A stretch of DNA of 47,152 bases from CAZXNF01 sp050741255 (GTDB lineage: Bacteria > Pseudomonadota > Gammaproteobacteria > Burkholderiales > SG8-41). The notes under the pieces are model-generated. The model had not been told where the DNA came from and did not search any database. It worked only from the letters and a program-made list of their open reading frames with translations. Location of the stretch: assembly GCA_050741255.1 (NCBI GenBank), contig JBOIEQ010000014.1:1-47152 (forward strand), written 5' to 3'. The translations under genes were made by a program, and so were the position numbers. Below are positions 31,061 to 40,104 of this stretch, one piece after another; position 1 is the first letter of the stretch, and the number at the start of each line of letters is the position of its first letter.

Positions 31061-32188
31061 ATGAAAACCCATCATCCACGCACCGCACTCGCCTCGTTTT
31101 ACGCCCGCGGCCTGTCGCTGATCGAACTGCTGGTCGGGATGACCATCGGCCTCGTGCTCACGCTCGGCCTGTTCACGATGATCGCCAGCTCCTCCCAGGC
31201 CTTCAAGGTGCAGGACGACTTCGCCCGCATGCAGGAGAGCGCGACCTTCGCCTTGCGCTACGTCGGCGATTCGGTGCGGCACGCGGGTTTCTTCGGCTCG
31301 CTCATCAACCCCGGCAACTCCTCCAACCAGGGCGTTTCGATCACGACCGATTGCGGCTCCGCCGGCAATGCGCCGTCGCTCGGATGGGCGATTTTCATGC
31401 GCGATCCGCTGGTCGCCTTTGCCGATGTCACCACCGCCACCGTCAACGGCCTGTTCCCGTGCATCGCCTCCACCAACTTCCAGGACGGGCCGATCCTGGT
31501 GACCCGCCTCGCCATGGGCTACCGCATTCCGGACCCCGACAACGACGGCAACCGCTCCGACGGCCTGGCGGCGCAACCGAACTTCAACACCACCATTTAT
31601 GTCCAGTCGGACCCCTACGCCGCCGTGATGTTTTACGGCGCCGATTACGCGGGCCTGCGCGGCGGCGGCACCGCCACCAAGTTCCTGCCCAACGGCCGCG
31701 ACTACGACATCTTCCAGTACAACACGCACATCTATTACATCCGGCCGTGCAGCCGCCCGGCCGCCGGCACCGTCTGCACGGCCGCCGCCGACGGCGGCCA
31801 GCCGATCCCGACGCTGGTGCGCCAGGAACTGGTGGGCAGCGCGCTGGTGGAGGTGCCGCTGGTCGAAGGCGTCGAGCGCATCGACTACCGCTACGGCATC
31901 GACAACGACCAGAACGGGATTCCCGAGCAGTTCCTGCGCGTGCCCGCCGCCACCGACTGGCCCAACATCGTTTCCGTCAAGATCTCGGTCCTCGTGCGCT
32001 CGCCCAACATGCTGGTCGAGCAGGACGACAGCGGCAAAACCTACGATCTCGACGGCGACGGCACGGTCGATTTCCGCTGCACGGATCCGGCCATCCTGCT
32101 GTTGAATCCGCGGGCCTGCAATTACAAGCGGAAGGTGTTCTCGCAGATTTTCCAGTTGCGCAACATCGCGCAAAGGAGAGGCGCATGA
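31061..32188 (+). CDS. pilW: Minor pilin PilW
   Basis: This 375-residue prepilin has leader MKTHHPRTALASFYARG cleaved before LSLIELLVGMTIGLVLTLGL; Glu+5 is present. SSQAFKVQDDFARMQESATF and LRYVGDSVRHAGFFG match PilW/GspJ. The large C-terminal domain contains DPDNDGNRSDG and DNDQNGIPE, two Asp/Asn-rich loops that look calcium-binding. The ATG at 31061 immediately after the pilV stop was chosen over the longer open frame, which is out of pilin context. It overlaps pilX by four bases (ATGA). Confidence 0.92.
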   Translation: MKTHHPRTALASFYARGLSLIELLVGMTIGLVLTLGLFTMIASSSQAFKVQDDFARMQESATFALRYVGDSVRHAGFFGSLINPGNSSNQGVSITTDCGSAGNAPSLGWAIFMRDPLVAFADVTTATVNGLFPCIASTNFQDGPILVTRLAMGYRIPDPDNDGNRSDGLAAQPNFNTTIYVQSDPYAAVMFYGADYAGLRGGGTATKFLPNGRDYDIFQYNTHIYYIRPCSRPAAGTVCTAAADGGQPIPTLVRQELVGSALVEVPLVEGVERIDYRYGIDNDQNGIPEQFLRVPAATDWPNIVSVKISVLVRSPNMLVEQDDSGKTYDLDGDGTVDFRCTDPAILLLNPRACNYKRKVFSQIFQLRNIAQRRGA

Positions 32189-32655
32189 AACAGCTCGTCC
32201 ACCCCCCTCGTCACCACCAGCGCGGCGCCGTGCTGGTCGTCGGCCTCATCATGCTCGCGGTCATGACGCTGTTCGTGATCTCCATGCTGAAGACCTCGAT
32301 CATCGAACTGAAGATCGGCGGCGCGAGCCAGGTCGCCGCGCTGAACTTCTCCAACGCGGAAACCGCCATCGACGATTTCATCCAGAAGAACAACGGCCGC
32401 TTCGCGCCGAACTTCCTGGGCCTGCCGTTCGGCTCGGGCGGCCCGAACACGACCCTGCCGACGGTGCAGGGCGGCACCGTGCTGATCGCCGCGGCGCAGA
32501 TCAACTGCGGCCCGCCGGAACTGTTCGGCATCGACCTGAACCTGAAGCTGTCCGCCGTCTTTTTCGAGATTTCGTCCACGGCCACCGGCACCCTCGGCGG
32601 CACCACGACCGTGCGGCAAGGCATCCGCACCCTGACCACGTCTTGCGGACCCTGA
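32185..32655 (+). CDS. pilX: Minor pilus assembly protein PilX
   Basis: This 156-residue protein begins MKQLVHPPRHHQRG then AVLVVGLIMLAVMTLFVISM, the PilX N-terminal helix. As in other PilX proteins this lacks a classical FTLIE. AALNFSNAETAIDDFI follows. A ribosome site (AAGGAGAG) lies ten bases before the ATG, which overlaps the pilW stop. The 57-bp gap after it carries the AGAGG ribosome site of pilY1. PilX likely bridges minor pilins and PilY1. Confidence 0.88.
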   Translation: MKQLVHPPRHHQRGAVLVVGLIMLAVMTLFVISMLKTSIIELKIGGASQVAALNFSNAETAIDDFIQKNNGRFAPNFLGLPFGSGGPNTTLPTVQGGTVLIAAAQINCGPPELFGIDLNLKLSAVFFEISSTATGTLGGTTTVRQGIRTLTTSCGP

Positions 32656-32712
32656 CCGCGTCCGGCTGATCGCCACCGTTCCAGACCCGCCGATTTTCCA
32701 AAGAGGCTAGTC

Positions 32713-35700
32713 ATGATCAAGAACCGCTTCCTCCGCAAATGGCTCGCGTGCACGCTGATCGCGATCACCGCGAATCCGCTGACGATCACGGCCGCCTACG
32801 CGCGCGACTCGGACATTTTCCTCTCCGTGTCGAGCGGCACGGTGACGGCCGAGCCGAACATCATGTTCATCCTCGACACCTCGGACACGATGAACATCCC
32901 GGAGGCCTGGCGCGAGTACACCGGCGCCTACGACTCCCACGTCGAATATCTCTGGAACGACACCACTTTCGTCACCACCTCCATCAGCACCGCGGCGGCG
33001 CCGGTGCTCACGCCCGCGGGATCGTGGGCGGGCGCGGTACTGGCGGATCGCCAGGCGCTACGCACCGCTGCGATCAACTACGCGGCCGCCACCGAAGCCG
33101 GCGACCCGGGTGCGCGCAGTACCTACCGCAATTACAACGACGCCGCGTGGGTCTACTGGCTGGAAGCCGGCGCCCTGGAGACCGACGTACGGCTCCGCTC
33201 GCCTTCCTTCAACCGCTGGCGCGGCCATATGAATACCATCGGCGGCAACCGCGGCGGCATCACCTACACCGCCACCGGTGACTTCCGCGCCCAGAACAAA
33301 TGCCGCGATTCCGGCAGCCCCCCTGAAACGAGCCTCGGGCACGCCCTTGGCGGGGTCACCCAGTTCGGCACCGGCATTTCCAGCCAACTGGATCCGGACC
33401 GGCCGACGCTGCCGCAGGGACTGACGCCGTCGACGGTCTATGCGCCGTCCGCCGCGCCGCGCAACACCGGGCGTTACCTGAACCAGGTCTGGCGGGCGTG
33501 GAACCCCTTCGACAACGTGCGCTTCGGCCGCGAAGACAACACGGATACGAACTATTCGATGACGAGCGGCGCGTCGCTCGCGTCCGCCAACGGCGGCACC
33601 TGGATCGACTGGCGTCTGGCCACCCCTCCCGTGCCGACGGCCACGGGCTCGGAGGACTGCAACGCGGCGGGCGGCATTTATTGCAGGGCCATCAGTTCGC
33701 CCGGCGGCACCATCGGTTACGGCAATGATGGGGCCCGCGTGCGTGCGCTCAACGAGTTTCTGGCGGGCGGCGCCGCATCCGGCACGAATATCCGCGACAG
33801 CTGGCCGGCGGTGCCCAACCACGCCGACAACATCTGGTACCTGGGTTATGTGGGGCAGCCGATCCGGGTGCAGGTCGACAAGGGCACGCGGTTGATCGTC
33901 GACGACAGCGACGACTCGCGTTCGCGCTGGGTCCGGCTTAATGCCGACCTCGGCGGCTTCGTGTTCGCCGACACGGTGCGCAACATGAATACGACGGTGC
34001 TGACCAACGTGCTGGCGCCGTACGACGCGGTGCAGAGCATTCCCGCGGGTTCCCCGCAGAACCGCGCCTGGCTGGGCAATCGTACGCAGGGCAATTCCTC
34101 CTCCAGCGACTGGCACTCGATCACCGGCACCAACGCCTATGTGGACTCGCAGGTGACCCGCGGCCGGGTTCAGGGCGGCAGCCTCAACACGGTGGATATC
34201 AGCGGCAGCCAGGGCGCCAACGGCCTGATCGTGGGCAACTGGATCCACATTCCCGGCGCCGGCGTCGGTGGCATCCCGCACCTTGCGAACATCACCGCGA
34301 TTACGGGCAACACGTCTTTCACCATCAGCCCGGTCGCCGCGCAGTCCTCCGGCGGCTACCAGATGATCACCCGCAACCTGCGGCTCACCACCGTGGGCAC
34401 CGCGCCGGTCAACCGCTGCCAGGTCAGCTACACGCTGGACGCCGACCAGGGTCTGGGCGGCAACCAGGCGGCGTTTACCGCCACCACGAACAACGACGGC
34501 GCGAATCGCGCCCTGACCTTCGTCAAGAATCCGGTCGCCACCGCCTGTATCGCCGGCGCGGCGACTCCGGTCGGCCCCGGCAACGACTGCACGGGGGTAG
34601 TCCCCACCAACAAGGCGCCCAACAACGCCACCAACTACATCACCGCCCGCTATTCCGGCTGCAGCTGGAGCGGCCGGCAGAGCCTGTACGTCGAAGGCGT
34701 CGGCACCTACTATTACGGCGGCAACTGCGGCGCGGCGTCGAGCTGCCGCGGCGTGGGCTTTGTCGCCGGCGCGGCGAGTTGCGCCACCGCCGGCTCCCCC
34801 ACCACCACCTTCAGCACGTCGAGCTATCAGGTGAACAACAACTGCACGGTCAGCGGTCTCTCCAACCTGACCGCCGGCAGCACACCCATGGCCGGCGCCG
34901 TCCTCAACAGCGCCACCAATGGCTGCGGCAACAAGGCGGATGTGGTCGCGGCCTGTAATCCGCGTGAAAACGGCCATGCCGCATGGGCCACCGGGTCGCC
35001 CGTCGGCGGCGGCTGCCAGTATTACGCGGGCCCCACCTGCCCCACGGACACCTGGACCACGGCCGCCTCGACGACGACCACGGACTACCAGGTGTTTGAA
35101 AACATCAACCGGACCACCGACATGGTCCATGACTGCCAGGCGGACGATGGCACGGTCGGCAATCCCGGCCTCACGACGACCGGCAGCATGACGTCGGGCT
35201 CGACCACGGTAACTGTCGCCAGCACGGCGGGATATACGGTGGGCATGACCGTGACCGTCGCCGGTGCCGGTCCGGGCGGAACGAACCTGACCGCAACGGT
35301 CAGCACCGTCCTGGGCGGTCCTCCCCGACTGGTGCTGAGCACCGCAGCGGGCACCACGGTCGCAGGCGCCGTCGTGCTCTCCGGAACAACGGGAGGCGGC
35401 TATCTGGGAGACGTTCAGGATCGCCTGTTTGCCACGGCCTGGTCCGCGACGGCCAACCTTACCGTCAACAGCACGGCGCCCTACCGCACCACCAACACCA
35501 ACACCTTCGCCGGCAACTCCGCGCGCTCCGACCAGTATTCGGTGAACTACCTGAACTGGAAGTTCGGGCCGAAAGGGCCGAACAGCAACCCGATCGGCCG
35601 CAAGACGCGGCTGCAGGTGGCGAAAGACGCGCTGACCGAACTGGTGGCGACCACCGACGGCGTGCGCTTCGGACTGATGGTGTACAACCGCACCGCGGGC

Positions 35701-38700
35701 TGTCTGTCCAGCAGCGGCGCGATCGATGCGGGCAGCACCTCAATGTTCCTGCCCGACAACCCCGGCTTCTCGGTCGGCGCGGCCATCACGATCGTCAGCG
35801 CGGGGCCCGCTTCGGCCAACCTCAATACGACGATCACCGCGATCAACACGGTGCCGGATCCCCTCGACGCCACGAATCCGCCCACCTACGAGTTCGTCGT
35901 CGCCGCCGCCGCGTCCACCACGCAGCTCGCGACGGTCGTCACCACGAATCCGTGTACGGGCGCCATCTCCAACGAGGGCGGCAACGTGGCACGGCGCATC
36001 CTGCGCATGGGCGCGAATTCGATGGATCCGGACTACGCGAACCGGGCCTCGATGGTTGCGGCGATCCAAGGCGTGCTCGCGGCCGCGCGGACGCCGATTA
36101 CGGAAACGCTATACGAGGCGTACCGGTATTTCGCGGGCCGCGCCCCACGCTTCGGCACCTCGGGCGCGACGGCGGTGGTCGGCGGTCTGGTCACGGCCGG
36201 CCGCGACACCGTCGCGGTGTGCTCCGCGGGCGGCACCCAGGATTGTCCGGTGGCGGGGGTTTATCGCTCGCCCATGCTGAACAATCCCGACCTCCTGACC
36301 GCCCCGGCCGGCTGCCAGAAGAACTTCGTCGTGCTGATCAATGACGGCACGGCGGAAGACGACTGGGCGGCCAACGCCGAAATCAAGAAGCTGCAGTATG
36401 CCGGCGCCCTGGGCACGGTCGCGACGCGCACCTCGGTCGATACCAACTCCACGGACACCGCGAGCGACCAGTTCGAGTCCGGAGGCCTGCGGTACGGCCC
36501 GCCGGAAACCGGCAGCACTGCGTTCGACGGCGGCTTCATCTGGCTCGACGAGCTCGCGTACTTCATGTCGCTCGCCGATGTGAGTCCCGGTGCGCGCAAC
36601 GCGCTCGGTGAAACCGGCACGGACCTGATTTCCGGGCGCCAGTCGGTCGTGACGTATACGATCGGTTTCGCCGGCGGCACTTCGCCGGTCCTCTCGAATG
36701 CCGCGATCAAGTCGGGCGCCACCTACGTCGTTGCGGAGGAAAGCCAGCAACTGCGTGACGCGTTGACCGCCGCCATCACGGCGATCCGGGACTGGAACCC
36801 GACCGCCTCCGCGCCGACGGTGCCGATTTCGGCGCTGAACCGCGCGGAAAGCGCGGCGGAAATCTACCTCGGCTTCTTCCAGCCGGATCCGACACAGTCG
36901 TGGAAAGGCACGGTCAAGAAGTTCGGATTGAGCATCAGTGCCACTGATTGCGGATTCGCCGGCCTGTGCATCATCGGCCAGACGCTCCTGACCAAGGCGG
37001 CGCCCAACCCCTCGCCGGTGAAGAGTATCGAAACGATCGAAATCGATACGCCGACGAATACCCAGCAGATCATCGTCGATCGCAACGCGGTCAGTTACTG
37101 GGGTCCGACCACGCTGACCGACGGCAGTAATCCGGATAACGGGGGCACGGGCTACCAGTTGCTCAACACCACCGGCTACGACCCGTCGACCCGGAACGTG
37201 TACACGCTCATCACCGGCGGCGCGACTTCGGCCAGCCTCGTGGACGCCTCCAACCGCGTGAATGAAAGCAACGCCGGCATCACCAAGACGATGCTCGGCA
37301 ACGCGGGTATGTCGGATTCGACCCGTGCGACCCTCATCAATTACATCCTGGGGGGAGAACCGGGCAACGCAAACTGCGCGGACGCGAGCGCGGGAACGGC
37401 GTGCACGCAGTGGCGCGCCTGGCCGCACTTCGACGTGCAGCATTCGAAGCCTGCGGTGGTGCAGTACGACATCGTCGCGAGCCCGGTCGTGCAGGTGCTG
37501 TATTACATGTCCAACGACGGCCTGCTGCACGCGATCGACACCAACACGGGCCAGGAGCTGTGGGCCTTCCTCATCGAGGAGGCACTGCCGAAGATCGCCG
37601 GCTTCATGGCCGACATCAGCGGCCCGCAGGTGGACGGCGGCGACGGTTCGATCACGGTGCACATCGAGGACACCAACGCGGACGGCATCATCCAGGCCGG
37701 CGAACGCGTGTGGCTCTACTTCGGCCTGCGCCGCGGCGGCCGCTCCGTGTATGCGCTCGACGTGACCAACCGCCTCGCGCCGGTGTTCAAGTGGAAGGCC
37801 ACCGCGCAATCGGGAACCGGCCAGTTGTGCGTCGGCACCAGCGCCTGCACGGGGGTCAGCGAGTACGACCAGCTCGGGCAGACCTGGTCCGCCCCGAAAG
37901 TGGCGAAGCTCCGCGTGCTCGGCACCACCACGCCGGCCATCATCTTCGGCGGGGGCTACGACACGCAGGAGGACGGCGTGCCCGCAGCCACCTCGGCAAA
38001 CACCATGGGCAAGGCGCTGTACGTGGTGAACGCCGACACGGGCAACATCATCAAGTCGTGGGGCCCGGCCGGTACCGGCACCTTCATTGCCGGCTCGATG
38101 AGTTACGCCATACCGTCGGATGCGGGGGTCTACAACTCCGACCTGGACAGCCAGAACTATGTGGACCGCGTCTATATCGGCGACATGGGGGGACAGGTCT
38201 GGCGCTTCGACATCAACGACGCCGATCCCACACTGTGGCGCGGCAAGCTGCTGGCCAACCTGTCGGACGTGGCCGGGCAAAAGCGCAAGATCTTCTTCCC
38301 GCCCGTGCTGGTGAAGCAGATCAATCCGGAGCGTTACGACGCCATCTACGTCGGCACCGGCGACCGCGAGCACCCGCGGCTCACCACGCTCACTTCGCCG
38401 GCCACCGTTGCTGACGCCATCTTCAACGTGATGGACCGGGACGTGGGTCTGGCGATGAGCGGGGCCGCGGCTGCCCAGTTCCCGACCGACTTCCTTGCGC
38501 TGACATCGACCGAACTGACGGGGATCGACCTTACCGCGCTCGGCTCGAAGAAGGGCTGGTACCGCAGCCTGGACGACGGTGAAAAGGTGATCAACACGCC
38601 GACCATCGCCTTCCAGAAGCTGCGCTTCGGCACCTACGCGCCACTGTCGCAGGCCAACGCCTGCACGCCGCCGGGTGAAGGCCGCATCAACGAGATCGAC

Positions 38701-38928
38701 GCCCTCACCGGCGGGCTGTTCAACCTCAACACCGCCGACGGCCTGAACGCCGGGGACCGCTACTTCTCGGCCTTCACCACACGCGGCTACATCTCCGACA
38801 GCATGGCGATCTGCATCGGCGGGCAGTGCTTCCTGGCGTCCACGTCGGACACCCGGCTGTTCGCCACGCCGCTGCCGCCGCTGGGTGCCGCCGGCAAGAT
38901 CTACTGGTACATGGAGCCCGAGCAGTAA
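32713..38928 (+). CDS. pilY1: PilY1-type pilus tip adhesin, unusually large
   Basis: This 2071-residue exported protein (signal peptide about 1-31, ACTLIAITANPLTITAAYA) is of the PilY1/PilC family at the pilus tip. A von Willebrand A MIDAS strand is at 51-60 (MFILDTSDTM). The next recognisable A-domain helix-strand (TRLQVAKDALTELV, VRFGLMVYN) is only at about 965-992, and the domain continues to about 1360. Between lie some 900 residues rich in Gly/Ser/Thr/Asn/Cys. The C-terminal beta-propeller starts near 1570 and has the EF-hand-like calcium loop DTNADGIIQAGE (1653-1664), with propeller repeats such as VYIGDMGGQVWRFDIND. Three related beta modules are at about 481-550, 824-891 and 997-1081. 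PilY1 of Pseudomonas is near 1160 residues, so this one is about twice that size. Confidence 0.9.
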   Translation: MIKNRFLRKWLACTLIAITANPLTITAAYARDSDIFLSVSSGTVTAEPNIMFILDTSDTMNIPEAWREYTGAYDSHVEYLWNDTTFVTTSISTAAAPVLTPAGSWAGAVLADRQALRTAAINYAAATEAGDPGARSTYRNYNDAAWVYWLEAGALETDVRLRSPSFNRWRGHMNTIGGNRGGITYTATGDFRAQNKCRDSGSPPETSLGHALGGVTQFGTGISSQLDPDRPTLPQGLTPSTVYAPSAAPRNTGRYLNQVWRAWNPFDNVRFGREDNTDTNYSMTSGASLASANGGTWIDWRLATPPVPTATGSEDCNAAGGIYCRAISSPGGTIGYGNDGARVRALNEFLAGGAASGTNIRDSWPAVPNHADNIWYLGYVGQPIRVQVDKGTRLIVDDSDDSRSRWVRLNADLGGFVFADTVRNMNTTVLTNVLAPYDAVQSIPAGSPQNRAWLGNRTQGNSSSSDWHSITGTNAYVDSQVTRGRVQGGSLNTVDISGSQGANGLIVGNWIHIPGAGVGGIPHLANITAITGNTSFTISPVAAQSSGGYQMITRNLRLTTVGTAPVNRCQVSYTLDADQGLGGNQAAFTATTNNDGANRALTFVKNPVATACIAGAATPVGPGNDCTGVVPTNKAPNNATNYITARYSGCSWSGRQSLYVEGVGTYYYGGNCGAASSCRGVGFVAGAASCATAGSPTTTFSTSSYQVNNNCTVSGLSNLTAGSTPMAGAVLNSATNGCGNKADVVAACNPRENGHAAWATGSPVGGGCQYYAGPTCPTDTWTTAASTTTTDYQVFENINRTTDMVHDCQADDGTVGNPGLTTTGSMTSGSTTVTVASTAGYTVGMTVTVAGAGPGGTNLTATVSTVLGGPPRLVLSTAAGTTVAGAVVLSGTTGGGYLGDVQDRLFATAWSATANLTVNSTAPYRTTNTNTFAGNSARSDQYSVNYLNWKFGPKGPNSNPIGRKTRLQVAKDALTELVATTDGVRFGLMVYNRTAGCLSSSGAIDAGSTSMFLPDNPGFSVGAAITIVSAGPASANLNTTITAINTVPDPLDATNPPTYEFVVAAAASTTQLATVVTTNPCTGAISNEGGNVARRILRMGANSMDPDYANRASMVAAIQGVLAAARTPITETLYEAYRYFAGRAPRFGTSGATAVVGGLVTAGRDTVAVCSAGGTQDCPVAGVYRSPMLNNPDLLTAPAGCQKNFVVLINDGTAEDDWAANAEIKKLQYAGALGTVATRTSVDTNSTDTASDQFESGGLRYGPPETGSTAFDGGFIWLDELAYFMSLADVSPGARNALGETGTDLISGRQSVVTYTIGFAGGTSPVLSNAAIKSGATYVVAEESQQLRDALTAAITAIRDWNPTASAPTVPISALNRAESAAEIYLGFFQPDPTQSWKGTVKKFGLSISATDCGFAGLCIIGQTLLTKAAPNPSPVKSIETIEIDTPTNTQQIIVDRNAVSYWGPTTLTDGSNPDNGGTGYQLLNTTGYDPSTRNVYTLITGGATSASLVDASNRVNESNAGITKTMLGNAGMSDSTRATLINYILGGEPGNANCADASAGTACTQWRAWPHFDVQHSKPAVVQYDIVASPVVQVLYYMSNDGLLHAIDTNTGQELWAFLIEEALPKIAGFMADISGPQVDGGDGSITVHIEDTNADGIIQAGERVWLYFGLRRGGRSVYALDVTNRLAPVFKWKATAQSGTGQLCVGTSACTGVSEYDQLGQTWSAPKVAKLRVLGTTTPAIIFGGGYDTQEDGVPAATSANTMGKALYVVNADTGNIIKSWGPAGTGTFIAGSMSYAIPSDAGVYNSDLDSQNYVDRVYIGDMGGQVWRFDINDADPTLWRGKLLANLSDVAGQKRKIFFPPVLVKQINPERYDAIYVGTGDREHPRLTTLTSPATVADAIFNVMDRDVGLAMSGAAAAQFPTDFLALTSTELTGIDLTALGSKKGWYRSLDDGEKVINTPTIAFQKLRFGTYAPLSQANACTPPGEGRINEIDALTGGLFNLNTADGLNAGDRYFSAFTTRGYISDSMAICIGGQCFLASTSDTRLFATPLPPLGAAGKIYWYMEPEQ

Positions 38929-38945
38929 GCGGGCCGCGCGAAAAC

Positions 38946-38983
38946 AAAAAGCCCGCCGGGGGTGACCCCGGCGGGCTTTTTTT
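38946..38983. terminator. Bidirectional rho-independent terminator
   Basis: An 11-bp perfect GC stem (38951-38961 with 38966-38976) has a GTGA loop, followed by a T run (38977-38983) on the plus strand and preceded by an A run (38946-38950) that gives a T run on the minus strand. It lies between the convergent pilY1 and ispH genes and would stop both transcripts. Confidence 0.95.
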
Positions 38984-39009
38984 CGTCCGTGGTGTGCGGC
39001 CGGCGGCGT

Positions 39010-39945
39010 TCAGGCCGCCGCGTCGGCCAGCAGGTTCTTCGGCAGGGGGAAAGTCACGCGCTCGGTGATGCCGTCGAGTTCGGTCACCGACACCGCGCCC
39101 AGCGCACGCAGCCGGGCCACGACATCCTGCACGAGCACCTCGGGGGCGGAAGCGCCGGCGGTGACGCCGACAACCGCGACGCCGCTGACCCACTGCGGGT
39201 CGAGTTCGGAGGCGTTGTCCACCATCCAGGCGCGCACCCCCTGGTTCTCGGCGACTTCACGCAGGCGGTTGGAGTTGGAACTGTTGGGCGACCCGACCAC
39301 GATCACCACGTCGCAGCGCGGCGCCAGCGCCTTCACCGCGTCCTGACGGTTCTGCGTGGCATAGCAGATGTCGTCCTTCTTGGGACCGACGATGCGCGGG
39401 AAACGCCGCTTCAGGGCGGCGATGATGGCGGCGGCATCGTCCATCGACAGCGTGGTCTGCGTGACGAACGCGAGGTTGTCCGGATTGCCGACGGCCAGCC
39501 GGTCGACGTCCGCCGGGGACTCGACCAGGTACATCCCGCCCCCGCTTTGCCCCATCGTGCCTTCCACCTCGGGATGCCCGCGGTGCCCGATCATGACGAT
39601 TTCGCGGCCCAGTTCGCGCATCTTGGCGACTTCCACGTGGACCTTGGTCACCAGCGGGCAGGTCGCGTCGAACACCTTGAGCCCGCGTCCTTCGGCCTCG
39701 CGGCGCACCGCCTGCGACACGCCGTGCGCGCTGAACACGACCGTGCCGCCCGGCGGCACCTCCGCCAGTTCCTCGATGAACACCGCGCCCTTGTTTTTCA
39801 GGTCGTTGACCACGAAGCGGTTATGCACCACCTCGTGCCGGACGTAGATCGGCGCGCCGTGGATGGCGAGCGCGCGTTCGACGATCTCGATCGCACGATC
39901 GACCCCGGCGCAGAAACCGCGCGGTTTGGCGAGCAGAACTTGCAT
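39010..39945 (-). CDS. ispH: 4-hydroxy-3-methylbut-2-enyl diphosphate reductase
   Basis: This 311-residue enzyme makes isopentenyl and dimethylallyl diphosphate, the last step of the methylerythritol phosphate pathway. The three cysteines that hold the iron-sulfur cluster are in KPRGFCAGVDRA, FDATCPLVTKVHVE and KKDDICYATQNRQ. MIGHRGHPEVEGTMGQ and VGSPNSSNSNRL are further signatures. Length is normal. The ATG (39943-39945) lies only 8 nt after a TATAAT on its strand, so it may have its own, nearly leaderless transcript besides readthrough from lspA. It is the last gene of the minus-strand ribF-ileS-lspA-ispH block. Confidence 0.97.
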   Translation of the reverse strand: MQVLLAKPRGFCAGVDRAIEIVERALAIHGAPIYVRHEVVHNRFVVNDLKNKGAVFIEELAEVPPGGTVVFSAHGVSQAVRREAEGRGLKVFDATCPLVTKVHVEVAKMRELGREIVMIGHRGHPEVEGTMGQSGGGMYLVESPADVDRLAVGNPDNLAFVTQTTLSMDDAAAIIAALKRRFPRIVGPKKDDICYATQNRQDAVKALAPRCDVVIVVGSPNSSNSNRLREVAENQGVRAWMVDNASELDPQWVSGVAVVGVTAGASAPEVLVQDVVARLRALGAVSVTELDGITERVTFPLPKNLLADAAA

Positions 39946-39953
39946 GGGGCGGG

Positions 39954-39959
39954 ATTATA
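39954..39959 (-). promoter_or_regulatory. TATAAT box adjoining the ispH start
   Basis: A perfect minus-strand TATAAT is followed by CCCGCCCC and the ispH ATG. If it is a real -10, transcription begins at or next to the ATG. Upstream TTTGCC/TTGCCG at 15-16 nt is a weak -35. No Shine-Dalgarno is possible in this spacing, consistent with a leaderless start. Confidence 0.5.
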
Positions 39960-39996
39960 GACCGGCTGGCCGAACGGCAAAAACCCCGAAGAACGA

Positions 39997-40104
39997 TGGA
40001 ACCACAGAGGCACAGAGGCCCGGAGAAAACCAGTCACTCAACACGATCCATCCATCCTGGGCTTGCTGTTGTCTTCCTCCGTGCCTCCGTGCCTCTGTGG
40101 TTCA
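39997..40104. repeat. Fold-back element with CACAGAGG period-8 arms (copy 2)
   Basis: The left arm 39997-40028 contains GGAACCACAGAGGCACAGAG; the right arm 40072-40104 is its inverse with CCTCTGTGGTTCA. The arms contain the units CACAGAGG, CACAGAGG/CACGGAGG and CCCGGAGA. The lspA stop codon (TGA, 40102-40104 on the minus strand) is the first three bases of the right arm. It covers most of the gap to ispH. Confidence 0.93.

Noticed and set aside
34153..35955. Prophage tail gene inserted in pilY1
   Set aside because: The modules resemble phage-type beta domains, but the reading frame continues without break and no phage genes are nearby; they are domains of PilY1.
36109..38373. Minus-strand open frame of 754 codons within pilY1
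   Set aside because: Antisense shadow of the PilY1 propeller; a similar shadow is at 33058-35130.
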